In this document: in pieces, positions 1 to 8,158 of the stretch
Position numbering within the stretch: position 1 is the stretch's first letter
Layout of the letters: each line of letters opens with the position of its first letter
Source of the DNA: Arthrobacter psychrochitiniphilus
Lineage (GTDB): Bacteria; Actinomycetota; Actinomycetes; Actinomycetales; Micrococcaceae
Reading direction: 5' to 3'
Length of the DNA stretch: 64,000 bases
Assembly: GCF_003185915.1 (NCBI RefSeq)
Contig: NZ_QHLZ01000002.1
Span: 1-64,000 of the forward strand
The notes under the pieces: model-generated
The model's database searches: none
Seen by the model: the letters and a program-made list of their open reading frames with translations, nothing else
Told to the model about the DNA's origin: nothing
Translations under genes and position numbers: made by a program

Positions 1-135
1 AACCAAATAACCAATTCAATTACAATAAATTGGTATCAATAAAACTTGGCACACTATTGAGTTCTCAAACAACAACCACACCCAACCAACACATCCGAAC
101 CATCAAAAAATCCGTAACGATCAGCGCCGGGGCAA
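1..135 (-). other. 5' leader of a 16S rRNA operon lying off the left edge
   Basis: Read on the minus strand, bases 76 to 44 give GTTTGAGAACTCAATAG followed by TGTGCCAAG, then an AT-rich stretch to the window edge. This is the conserved processing/antitermination segment found just upstream of 16S rRNA in Micrococcales. It does not run into the start of 23S rRNA as the 16S-23S spacer version would. The 16S gene itself is outside the window, so this is inferred from resemblance to known leaders. A matching promoter lies at 143-172. Confidence 0.7.
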
Positions 136-142
136 CTTTCCA

Positions 143-172
143 ACCTTACCCGCACGAATTTATGTATGTCAA
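143..172 (-). promoter_or_regulatory. rRNA-type sigma-70 promoter
   Basis: On the minus strand a perfect -35 TTGACA (172-167) is followed by 18 bp and the -10 TAAGGT (148-143). It points leftward into the rRNA leader. The -10 fits the actinobacterial TANNNT rule. No second promoter was clear further upstream. Confidence 0.6.
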
Positions 173-295
173 ATCCTTGATTTCGACTGAATTCAAACTT
201 TCATTTGAACACGCACCATTAGGCCTATTTTCGAGGCCACGTGGTTTGGTCTAGTCCGGATCTGAACCATTCGTTCAGCGGAGTACTAACTTTAG

Positions 296-332
296 CACCT
301 GCCCGCCGTGAACACAAAACGACGGGCAGGTG
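296..332 (-). terminator. hairpin terminator after mak-glgB
   Basis: Arms CACCTGCCCG at 296-305 and 323-332 are perfect complements. The stem extends to about 14 bp with one G-U pair when read on the minus strand. It lies 20 bp past the glgB stop. There is no run of U after it, so it may be a rho-independent terminator of weak type or only an RNA-stabilising hairpin. Confidence 0.55.
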
Positions 333-351
333 AACTTCGAGAGCCAAGTTC

Positions 352-3300
352 CTAGAGGCCAGAGGGCTCTGCCGGAAGTAGATACACGGCACTTAGCGGT
401 GGAACTCGTAAACGAAGAGAGGCATCCCTTCCATCCCAGGGCAGTTCCTCTGCCTGCAAATCCCCAACATTGCGGACATCGGAGCCACCATAGATGGAAA
501 GATCCGTGTTAAGGGATTCTCTCCACACCCCGGCTGAGGGTAGGCCCACGCGGTAGCCTTCATACGCAACGCCAGCGAAGTTGATGATGCACACCAGCGG
601 ATTACCTGCTTTGTCCCATCGGATAAAGGAAAGAACGTTATTTTCCGTATCTCCACCGTTGAGCCAGCTGAAGCCATCAGCAACGTTGTCCAGCTCATAC
701 AGTGCCGGGGTGTTCACATAACTGGCGTTTAGATCCTTGACCAACTCTTGGATCCCACTGTGGGCAGGGTTCTCTGCCAGCCACCAGTCAAGACCGTGCT
801 GTTCACTCCACTCTGCTTCCTGGCCGAACTCCGTTCCCATAAAGATCAGCTGCTTACCCGGATGAGCCCATTGGAATGCCAAGTAGGCCCGAAGGTTTGC
901 CAATTGCTGCCATCGATCTCCTGGCATCTTACGCAGCAGGGATCCCTTGCCATGGACCACCTCGTCATGGCTGATGGGCAGCAGGAAGCTTTCCGTAAAC
1001 GCGTACGCCAGCGAAAAAGTGATCTGGTTGTGATGCCAGCCGCGGTTGATGGGGTCTTCCGCCATATAGGTCAGCGAATCATGCATCCAACCCATGTTCC
1101 ACTTGATGCCAAATCCCAGTCCGCCTCCGCTAGTGGGTGCCGTAACTCCTGGGAACGCCGTGGACTCCTCAGCAATAGTGACAATACCGGGATTGCGGCG
1201 GTAGGCAGTTGCATTCATTTCCTGCAAGAAACTGATGGCTTCCAGATTTTCCCGGCCACCAAAGCGGTTGGGGCTCCATGCCCCGTCGTCGCGGGAATAA
1301 TCCAAATACAACATGGAGGCAACGGCGTCCACACGCAGTCCGTCAATGTGGAATTCTTCAAACCAGTAGAGTGCGTTGGCTACGAGGAAGTTGCGAACCT
1401 CGTTGCGGCCAAAGTCAAAAATCAGCGTACCCCAGTCAGGATGCTCACCTAGGCGAGGATCCGCGTGCTCGTACTGCGGGCCACCGTTGAATTTGGCCAG
1501 CGCCCATTCATCCTTGGGGAAGTGAGCCGGCACCCAGTCCATGATGACGCCGATCCCGGCCTGGTGCAGGGCATCCACAAGATGCCGGAACTGGTCCGGG
1601 TGGCCAAACCGCGAGGTTGGAGCGAAGTAGGAGGTGACCTGGTATCCCCAGGAACCGCCAAAGGGGTGCTCGGCTACGGGCATGAGCTCAACATGGGTGA
1701 AGCCTAGCCACTGCACATACTCAACGAGTTCCTTAGCCAGTTCCACATAGCTCAGCCCTGGCCGCCATGATCCAAGATGAACCTCATAGACGCTCATGGG
1801 GGCGTTGTGCGGATCGGTTTTAGCCCGCTGCGCCATCCAATCGCCGTCTTGGAATGCGTACCTGGACTCCACCACGCACGACGCCGTCAGCGGTGGCACT
1901 TCGGTGCCATAGGCCATGGGGTCAGCTTTTTGCAGCCACGCTCCGGCCTCGGTGAGGATCTCAAACTTGTAGCACTCCCCCGCCGCAACATCGGGGATGA
2001 ACAGCTCCCAAATACCGCTGCTGCCCAGGCTCCGCATGGCATGGGCACGGCCATCCCAGCTATTGAACTCACCAATGACGCGCACAGCCTGCACACCGGG
2101 AACCCAGACGGCGAAGCTGACGCCGGAAACCTCACCTAGTTCCGAGTGGTAACGCTTCACGTGTGCGCCGAGGACTGTCCACAGCGTCTCGTGCCGGCCC
2201 TCCCCAATCAGGTGCATATCCAGCTCGCCCACTGTTGGCATGTAGCGGTAGGGGTCATCGCAACGGTGCACGCCGTCCGCGTACTGTACATCCAGGCGAT
2301 AATCAGGGACCCTACCTGAATCATCCACGGGAACCACCGCCACCCAGATGCCTCCTTGTTCGTGGCTCATGGGGTAGCTCTCGGTACTTGTGACCACGTG
2401 GGCTGACTGTGCCAAGTGGCGCAAGGTGCGGATGGTTGCAAAACCCTCGCTGCCCAGATGGCCACCTAGCACTGAGTGTGGCGCGTAGTACGTGCCTTCA
2501 GAAATTCTGGCCAAAACATCTGCATCTACTGCCATCGGGGCGAGTTCATTAAGTCCCACGTCCACACCACTTTCCCTTGATTCAAACAGTTCCCGCACGG
2601 CATTTACCGGCACCCAAACCCAAGTGGGCCGGTTTTGTAATTCATACACAACCTCATAAAGAGCTTTGTCTAGCCACAATGCCGTGAAAAGCGCAGAATT
2701 CTGGCCAGTTGTTGTGCCAGATCTACTCTCGTAGCCCGCAATGAACGCGGCGGAGGCACTCTTGGCCCATGCTGCTGCTGCAAGCTGGGAGGTCTCTGCG
2801 GTACTCGCGGCTTGCGCACCGGCGTATTCGAAGGACCGCAACATGCCCACCACATCCCGCAACACCACATCCGCTTGGCCGCGATCAGCAAGCGGACGCA
2901 ACGGCTCCCCCTCGAAGTCCAAAACATGCCATTGCCCCGCACCGAGTACTTCCTGGTGAAGCAGTTGACCTAAGTGCAAGTCGCCGTGGATGCGCTGTAG
3001 TGGCGGAAGCTGGTTTATTTGATCCAGATGTGCCAAAACATCCTGGAACTGGCCAGAGTAAGCTCCCACGGCGGAGCCAGCAAGCCCCCAGCCAGCACGC
3101 AACCGCGCCGAAAGCCCGCCGATAAACTCAGTGACGCCCGCCGAATCCTGGCTGTGCGCACCCATACTTTCCGCCAGTCCGCGGTGAACTTCGGCCAAGG
3201 CCTCACCCATGGCCTGGGCTTGCTCGGAAAAATCCGCACCCTCGGCGGCAGCGGCCAAAGCGAAGGTCCATCCATCCACGGCGCCTGGCACAAAGTCATG

Positions 3301-4053
3301 CACCACAAACAACGTAGTGTCATTGCGCACGTTCTCCACCGAAAGCCTCAGCGCAGGAACCTGCGGGACAGCACTGCGTCCAGTCAGACCGGCAAGGGCC
3401 CTGCCGATTTCCTGTTCAGGGTGCACGCCCTGTTGCAGAACCCTGAAGAACTTGGCAATGAGAGGCTCTCCCGCCAGCTCAAAGATGACGGACGTGTTTG
3501 ACTGCTCGGTCCCCACCACCCTGACGTGAGATACGCCGCTACGGGAGACGGAGTTGGCGCCCAGAAGATGGGCGAGCCGGTCATCACTCCAGCCGCGCAC
3601 TCCCATCCCGGAAGTTCCTGCCCCCAACGTGCCAGACTTAGCCGATCCGCCCAGCAGTTCCAGCCACGCTCGCAGAAAGGCCGGATCAGCTAGTGCGTCG
3701 TACACGCGCGCACCTGCCACGTGGCCAATCTCAACACCAGGCACCTCAGCGTCACAGAGCTGTTCCGACACAGCTGAGCTAAAACCGGATGTGTGGTGAA
3801 AAGTCAAGGGCACTTGCAGTAGGAAGCCACTGCTGGCGTGGTGCTGGGCTGGGGAAAGGTGCTCGCTTGGCGCCACCTCGGAGTCCGCTGGCCCAACCCG
3901 CACAAATACCACCCTAAAGGAGATGCCACGGGTCAAAGAGGGTAGTTCCAGCTCTGACTCAATGACCATCTGTTCCCCGTCTACATCCTTACGGGGGTAC
4001 CAACGTTGGTGGGGCAACCATGTTCCCAGTAGGTCAAGCAGTGACGCGGCCAT
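352..4053 (-). CDS. glgB: maltokinase / 1,4-alpha-glucan branching enzyme fusion
   Basis: 1233 residues, about 500 more than an ordinary GlgB. Residues ~1-500 are a maltokinase (Mak/Pep2): the kinase loop HGDLHLGQLL is at 356-365 and the metal-binding LDFEGEP at 378-384. Residues ~510-1233 are a GH13 branching enzyme with an N-terminal carbohydrate-binding module, nucleophile D909 (in GLRVDAV), acid Glu in IAEEST (962/963) and D1030 in ISHDEVVHGK. The protein should phosphorylate maltose to maltose-1-phosphate and branch the glucan that GlgE extends. Its start overlaps the treS stop by one base (TGATG), so it is last in the glgE-treS-mak/glgB operon. Elsewhere Mak is usually separate or fused to TreS; here it is joined to GlgB. 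Confidence 0.93.
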   Translation of the reverse strand: MAASLLDLLGTWLPHQRWYPRKDVDGEQMVIESELELPSLTRGISFRVVFVRVGPADSEVAPSEHLSPAQHHASSGFLLQVPLTFHHTSGFSSAVSEQLCDAEVPGVEIGHVAGARVYDALADPAFLRAWLELLGGSAKSGTLGAGTSGMGVRGWSDDRLAHLLGANSVSRSGVSHVRVVGTEQSNTSVIFELAGEPLIAKFFRVLQQGVHPEQEIGRALAGLTGRSAVPQVPALRLSVENVRNDTTLFVVHDFVPGAVDGWTFALAAAAEGADFSEQAQAMGEALAEVHRGLAESMGAHSQDSAGVTEFIGGLSARLRAGWGLAGSAVGAYSGQFQDVLAHLDQINQLPPLQRIHGDLHLGQLLHQEVLGAGQWHVLDFEGEPLRPLADRGQADVVLRDVVGMLRSFEYAGAQAASTAETSQLAAAAWAKSASAAFIAGYESRSGTTTGQNSALFTALWLDKALYEVVYELQNRPTWVWVPVNAVRELFESRESGVDVGLNELAPMAVDADVLARISEGTYYAPHSVLGGHLGSEGFATIRTLRHLAQSAHVVTSTESYPMSHEQGGIWVAVVPVDDSGRVPDYRLDVQYADGVHRCDDPYRYMPTVGELDMHLIGEGRHETLWTVLGAHVKRYHSELGEVSGVSFAVWVPGVQAVRVIGEFNSWDGRAHAMRSLGSSGIWELFIPDVAAGECYKFEILTEAGAWLQKADPMAYGTEVPPLTASCVVESRYAFQDGDWMAQRAKTDPHNAPMSVYEVHLGSWRPGLSYVELAKELVEYVQWLGFTHVELMPVAEHPFGGSWGYQVTSYFAPTSRFGHPDQFRHLVDALHQAGIGVIMDWVPAHFPKDEWALAKFNGGPQYEHADPRLGEHPDWGTLIFDFGRNEVRNFLVANALYWFEEFHIDGLRVDAVASMLYLDYSRDDGAWSPNRFGGRENLEAISFLQEMNATAYRRNPGIVTIAEESTAFPGVTAPTSGGGLGFGIKWNMGWMHDSLTYMAEDPINRGWHHNQITFSLAYAFTESFLLPISHDEVVHGKGSLLRKMPGDRWQQLANLRAYLAFQWAHPGKQLIFMGTEFGQEAEWSEQHGLDWWLAENPAHSGIQELVKDLNASYVNTPALYELDNVADGFSWLNGGDTENNVLSFIRWDKAGNPLVCIINFAGVAYEGYRVGLPSAGVWRESLNTDLSIYGGSDVRNVGDLQAEELPWDGRDASLRLRVPPLSAVYLLPAEPSGL

Positions 4054-5840
4054 CAGTAGCCTAGATCCGTGCCGTCAATGACCGGCATTGATTGGGTATG
4101 CATGGACGAGGCGTTGGACGCTTGTGAGCGCACCCTGAGCCAAAAGAAGTCGTACGAGCCCAGCGTCACGGTGAGTTGGCCGCCGTCGTCAATTCCGGGG
4201 AAAATATCGCCGCCAAACACGTCACGCAATCCGCGGTTGGCCAGCTTGGGTGCGCTCACCGTGGCGCAGGCGGGGTGCTGAGACAGGTTGTAAATGCACA
4301 AGATAGTTTCAGGCTGCTCCCCCTCCTCGTTGCCCACTGGCAGCACTCGCAGGAAGGCTAGCACCGACTCGTTGGACGTGGTGAGGGATTCGTAACGGCC
4401 CAGGCCAAAGGCTGGGTGGACCTTACGGACGCCAAGAATTTGTTTGTTCCAATGCAGGAAGGAACTAAAGTGCGCCACCTGCGCCTCCACGTTCACGTGG
4501 TTGTAGTGGTACACGAGCGACTGCACAACTGGCAGGAACAGCTTGCCCGGATCCGCGCTGGAAAAGCCCGCATTCCGGTCAGGGTTCCACTGCATCGGCG
4601 TGCGGGAGGCGTCCCTGTCATCGAGCCAGATGTTATCCCCCATGCCGATCTCGTCCCCGTAGTACAGAAACGGACTTCCGGGAAGGGCCAGCAGCAGGGC
4701 GTTGATCAGTTCCATCTCTGCCCTGGAGTTGTCCAGCAGGGGCGCCAGCCGCCGCCTGATGCCGACGTTGGCCTGCATGCGCGAGTCAGGTGCGTACCAG
4801 CCGAGCATGGCTTCACGCTCGCTAGGTGTCACCATCTCCAGGGTGAGCTCGTCATGGTTGCGCAGGAACGTCCCCCACTGGGCACCAAACGGGATGTCAG
4901 GAGTGTTGGCCATGGTTTCAATGATCGGTGCGGCCTTCTGATCCCGCAGCGCATAGTACAGCCGCGGCATGATGGGGAAGTGGAAGGCCATATGGCATTC
5001 GGGTTCCTCGGGCGTGCCGAAGTAGTCCACCACCTCATGGGGCATCTGGTTTGCCTCGGCGATGATGATCCGGCCGGGAAACTCCCTGTCCACCATGGCC
5101 CGCAGGTCCACCAGGAACTGGTGCGTTGCCGGCAGGTTCTCGCAGTTGGTGCCATCTTCGGCAAACAGGTAGGGAATGGCATCCGCCCGGAAACCATCGA
5201 TTCCCTGAGCCAGCCAAAACCGCACCACGTCAAAAATGGCCTCGCACACGGCAGGGTTCTTGAAATTCAGATCCGGCTGGTGACTGAAAAACCGGTGCCA
5301 AAAATACTGGCGGCGGATGGGGTCAAAGCCCCAGTTGGACTCTTCCGTATCTACGAAGATGATACGTGCGTCTTTGTAGAGATCGGTGGTGTCACTCCAC
5401 ATGTAAAAATCACCGTAGGGCCCCTCCGGATCCTCTCTGGACGCCTTGAACCAGGGGTGCTGGTCAGAGGTGTGATTCAGGGGCAGGTCAATGATGATCC
5501 GCATGCCGCGTTCGTGCACTTGGGTCACCAGCGACTTGAAGTTGGACATGGTGCCGTACGTCTCCATGACAGCCGTGAAATCACGGACGTCATAACCACC
5601 GTCCAACAGGGGCGAATCAAAGAACGGCGGTAGCCAGAGGCAGTCGATACCCAGCCACTGTAGATAGTCCAGCCGTGAAATCAGACCGTCAAAATCTCCC
5701 GTCCCGTCACCGTTGGAATCGGCAAAGCTCTGCACAAGTACTTCGTAGAAAACAGCCTTTCGGTACCAGTGCGGATCGTGTGAGACACCGGGGGCGTTCA
5801 GGTTGAAGTGTGGTGCGCTGTTGTTGAAGCCAAAAGCCAT
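4053..5840 (-). CDS. treS: trehalose synthase (maltose alpha-D-glucosyltransferase)
   Basis: 595-residue GH13 enzyme that interconverts trehalose and maltose and feeds maltose to the maltokinase. Visible GH13 features: the calcium-binding-like ADSNGDGTGDFDGL near 40-53, DLPLNHTSDQHPWF near 118-131, nucleophile D220 in GFRAD, acid E262 in IIAEANQ, and D330 in RNHDE, matching the spacing of mycobacterial TreS. AGGAG lies just before the ATG, inside the end of glgE; only 4 bp separate the two genes. There is no fused maltokinase domain at its C-terminus; that domain is on the next gene. Confidence 0.95.
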   Translation of the reverse strand: MAFGFNNSAPHFNLNAPGVSHDPHWYRKAVFYEVLVQSFADSNGDGTGDFDGLISRLDYLQWLGIDCLWLPPFFDSPLLDGGYDVRDFTAVMETYGTMSNFKSLVTQVHERGMRIIIDLPLNHTSDQHPWFKASREDPEGPYGDFYMWSDTTDLYKDARIIFVDTEESNWGFDPIRRQYFWHRFFSHQPDLNFKNPAVCEAIFDVVRFWLAQGIDGFRADAIPYLFAEDGTNCENLPATHQFLVDLRAMVDREFPGRIIIAEANQMPHEVVDYFGTPEEPECHMAFHFPIMPRLYYALRDQKAAPIIETMANTPDIPFGAQWGTFLRNHDELTLEMVTPSEREAMLGWYAPDSRMQANVGIRRRLAPLLDNSRAEMELINALLLALPGSPFLYYGDEIGMGDNIWLDDRDASRTPMQWNPDRNAGFSSADPGKLFLPVVQSLVYHYNHVNVEAQVAHFSSFLHWNKQILGVRKVHPAFGLGRYESLTTSNESVLAFLRVLPVGNEEGEQPETILCIYNLSQHPACATVSAPKLANRGLRDVFGGDIFPGIDDGGQLTVTLGSYDFFWLRVRSQASNASSMHTQSMPVIDGTDLGY

Positions 5841-5844
5841 AGCG

Positions 5845-7974
5845 TTATCTCCTAACGTGCAGAATATGTGCCGGTTCCATGTGCGCGTCGAGGCGGAAGT
5901 AGTTCTTTTTGCCCCAATTCCAGGTGGCCCCGGTGAGCAGATCGTTCACCAAGAACGTGCCGTCCGGGGACAGTCCATCCAATTCCAGCGCATCAAGATC
6001 GAGGGTCACTTGGCCCTCACGCATGCTGTGCGGGTCCACGTTGATGACCACAATGATGGTGTCCTTCCGTGCCGGCTCGGTGGCCGTGGCGGCAATGTTT
6101 TTGTGCTTGCTAAACACCAAGGTGGCGTCATCCGAGCTCTCGTGCAGGCTCAGATTCTGCAAATCCAGCAAAGCCGGGTGTGCACGCCGAATCTCATTTA
6201 GGCGGCTCACAAACGGTGCCAGTGACTTACCATTCGCCTGCGCAGCGGCAAAGTCCCGGTCCTTGTACTCATATTTCTCGTTATCAATGTTTTCTTCGGA
6301 GCCGGGGCGTGCCACATGCTCATACAGCTCATAGCCGGCATACATGCCCCACAAGGGGCTGGACATGGCGGCGAGGATTGCACGGATCTTGAACGCTGCG
6401 GGCCCACCGTACTGCAGGTACTCAGTGAGAATGTCCGGGGTGTTCACAAAGAAGTTGGGGCGGAAGTAGCCTGCCGATTCGTGGCTCACATGGACTAAGT
6501 ATTCCTCCAGCTCCTCCTTGGTGTTGCGCCAGGTGAAGTAGCTGTACGACTGCTGGAAACCAGCCCGGCCCAATGCTGCCATCATGGCCGGGCGGGTGAA
6601 GGCCTCGGCGAGGAAAACGACGTCGGGCCTCTCTGCATTGATGGTGCCAATGAGCCATTCCCAGAACCAGACGGGCTTGGTGTGCGGGTTATCAACCCGG
6701 AAAATCCGTACACCCCGCTCAATCCACAGCCGCACAATCCGCAAAATCTCTGCGCTGAGCCCTGCCGGATCATTATCAAAGTTCAGGGGGTAAATATCCT
6801 GGTACTTCTTGGGCGGATTCTCCGCGTAGGCAATGGTCCCGTCCACCCGCGTGGTGAACCATTGCGGATGCTCGGTGGCCCAAGGATGATCAGGGGCGCA
6901 TTGCAAGGCAAGATCGAGCGCAACTTCCAGCTCCAGCTCTTCCGCGGCTGCAACAAAGGCAGCAAAATCTGCTTCCGTGCCCAAGTCCGGGTGGATGGCG
7001 TCATGCCCGCCGGCTGCCGAGCCAATGGCCCACGGAGAACCCGGATCCGCCGGTGCCGCCACGAGCGAGTTGTTGGGTCCCTTGCGGTTGATGGTGCCGA
7101 TGGGGTGGATGGGCGGCAGGTACACAACGTCGAATCCCATGGCTGCCACCGCTGGCAAGCGATGCGCGGCAGTGCGGAAATTCCCACTGGTCCACTCCCC
7201 CGTGTCAGGATTGCGGCGGGCACCCTCTGAACGCGGGAAAAATTCGTACCACGCGCCACGCCCGGCGGCATCTCTCTCAACCATCAGCGGATATTCAGCG
7301 CTGCGCGTCACGTGATCCCGCAGCGGGAAATGTGCCACGGCGGCACGGACCTCCTTGCCCGTTCCGCCAGCCAGACGGTCATTGGTGTTGAGGGAAGAAT
7401 CTGCCAATGTCCGCGCCGCCGCCTTGAAAACTTTGGCGGCCTCGGGAGCAGTGGCCTTAGCGTCTTTGGCAGCGGTACTTAGTAGCAGCGCCCCTTCTGC
7501 CAGCATGACCTCGACATCAACCTCGGCATTGATCTTGACCTGCGCGTTGTGCGCCCACGTGGCGTAGTTATCGGTCCAGCCTTCGATGGCAAAGCTCCAC
7601 GCACCTTCGAAGGCGGGCGTCAGTACCCCATGCCAGCTATCCGAGCCCTTAGCCCCGGGTTTCATGGCGGTGCGCTGTGCCTCGCTTTTATCCGGCGCCA
7701 AGAGAATTGCGGTGGCACCCAAGGCGTCATGCCCTTCACGGAAAATCACTGCGCTGACCTGCACATCAGCACCGCGAATGGCCTTGGCGCTGAAGCTGCC
7801 AGCTTCTAAGACGGGCTGGACATTCGTGATGGGAATTCGGCCAAAGCGCAAGCCCTGCCGTGGATCAGCGGGCGCGCTGGAAGGCGCAGCAGCAGGCACC
7901 CCTTTGCCTGATTTTGAGAGGGCGGGGCCCGAGGAGGCGACGGGCACATTACGCGAAGGCTTGGAAATACTCAC
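5845..7974 (-). CDS. glgE: alpha-1,4-glucan:maltose-1-phosphate maltosyltransferase
   Basis: 709-residue GlgE, which transfers maltosyl units from maltose-1-phosphate to the non-reducing end of alpha-glucan. The N-terminal ~40 residues are Ala/Ser/Pro-rich and look disordered. The GH13_3 core carries YPLMVERDAAGRGAWYEFFP near 228-247, PPIHPIGTINRKGPNNSL near 287-304, nucleophile D428 in RVDNPHTKP and acid E457 in FLAEAF. The GTG start at 7974 is 7 nt after a TAACGT -10 element, so the message is probably leaderless. It is first of the operon glgE-treS-mak/glgB and divergent from glgP. The gene making maltose-1-phosphate from ADP-glucose is not in this window. Confidence 0.95.
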   Translation of the reverse strand: MSISKPSRNVPVASSGPALSKSGKGVPAAAPSSAPADPRQGLRFGRIPITNVQPVLEAGSFSAKAIRGADVQVSAVIFREGHDALGATAILLAPDKSEAQRTAMKPGAKGSDSWHGVLTPAFEGAWSFAIEGWTDNYATWAHNAQVKINAEVDVEVMLAEGALLLSTAAKDAKATAPEAAKVFKAAARTLADSSLNTNDRLAGGTGKEVRAAVAHFPLRDHVTRSAEYPLMVERDAAGRGAWYEFFPRSEGARRNPDTGEWTSGNFRTAAHRLPAVAAMGFDVVYLPPIHPIGTINRKGPNNSLVAAPADPGSPWAIGSAAGGHDAIHPDLGTEADFAAFVAAAEELELEVALDLALQCAPDHPWATEHPQWFTTRVDGTIAYAENPPKKYQDIYPLNFDNDPAGLSAEILRIVRLWIERGVRIFRVDNPHTKPVWFWEWLIGTINAERPDVVFLAEAFTRPAMMAALGRAGFQQSYSYFTWRNTKEELEEYLVHVSHESAGYFRPNFFVNTPDILTEYLQYGGPAAFKIRAILAAMSSPLWGMYAGYELYEHVARPGSEENIDNEKYEYKDRDFAAAQANGKSLAPFVSRLNEIRRAHPALLDLQNLSLHESSDDATLVFSKHKNIAATATEPARKDTIIVVINVDPHSMREGQVTLDLDALELDGLSPDGTFLVNDLLTGATWNWGKKNYFRLDAHMEPAHILHVRR

Positions 7975-7981
7975 AAAATGA

Positions 7982-7987
7982 ACGTTA
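7982..7987 (-). promoter_or_regulatory. -10 element TAACGT for leaderless glgE
   Basis: TAACGT on the minus strand is 7 nt from the GTG of glgE. The -35 side is not recognisable. No Shine-Dalgarno sequence fits in the gap, which supports a leaderless transcript. Confidence 0.5.
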
Positions 7988-8145
7988 GCGACTCGCGGCC
8001 CGGATTGCTAAGGTCCCCCGCCATTTTGGCCAGATGGCCGTCACACGAGCACTGATTCGGCAGAACACTTGACGGCGAGGGTGCTGGCGGACGTAACACG
8101 GCGCCAATTTCTCACATTTACTCTTCGGCCCCGGCAGGGTTGGGC

Positions 8146-8151
8146 TAGTGT
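8146..8151 (+). promoter_or_regulatory. -10 element TAGTGT for leaderless glgP
   Basis: TAGTGT is followed by 7 nt and the ATG at 8159. The same hexamer with the same spacing precedes the metB-like gene near 30.5 kb. No Shine-Dalgarno sequence is present. The glgE/glgP intergenic region (7975-8158) thus holds two divergent promoters. Confidence 0.55.
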
Positions 8152-8158
8152 GACCGGC

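Noticed and set aside
4416..5633. 405-codon open frame on the plus strand opposite treS
   Set aside because: Antisense shadow of treS; it has no recognisable domain, and treS carries all GH13 motifs.
8069..8158. in-frame 30-codon upstream extension of glgP
   Set aside because: The family starts with MKAIRRFTV and a -10 element sits inside the extension; no ribosome-binding site precedes the earlier start.
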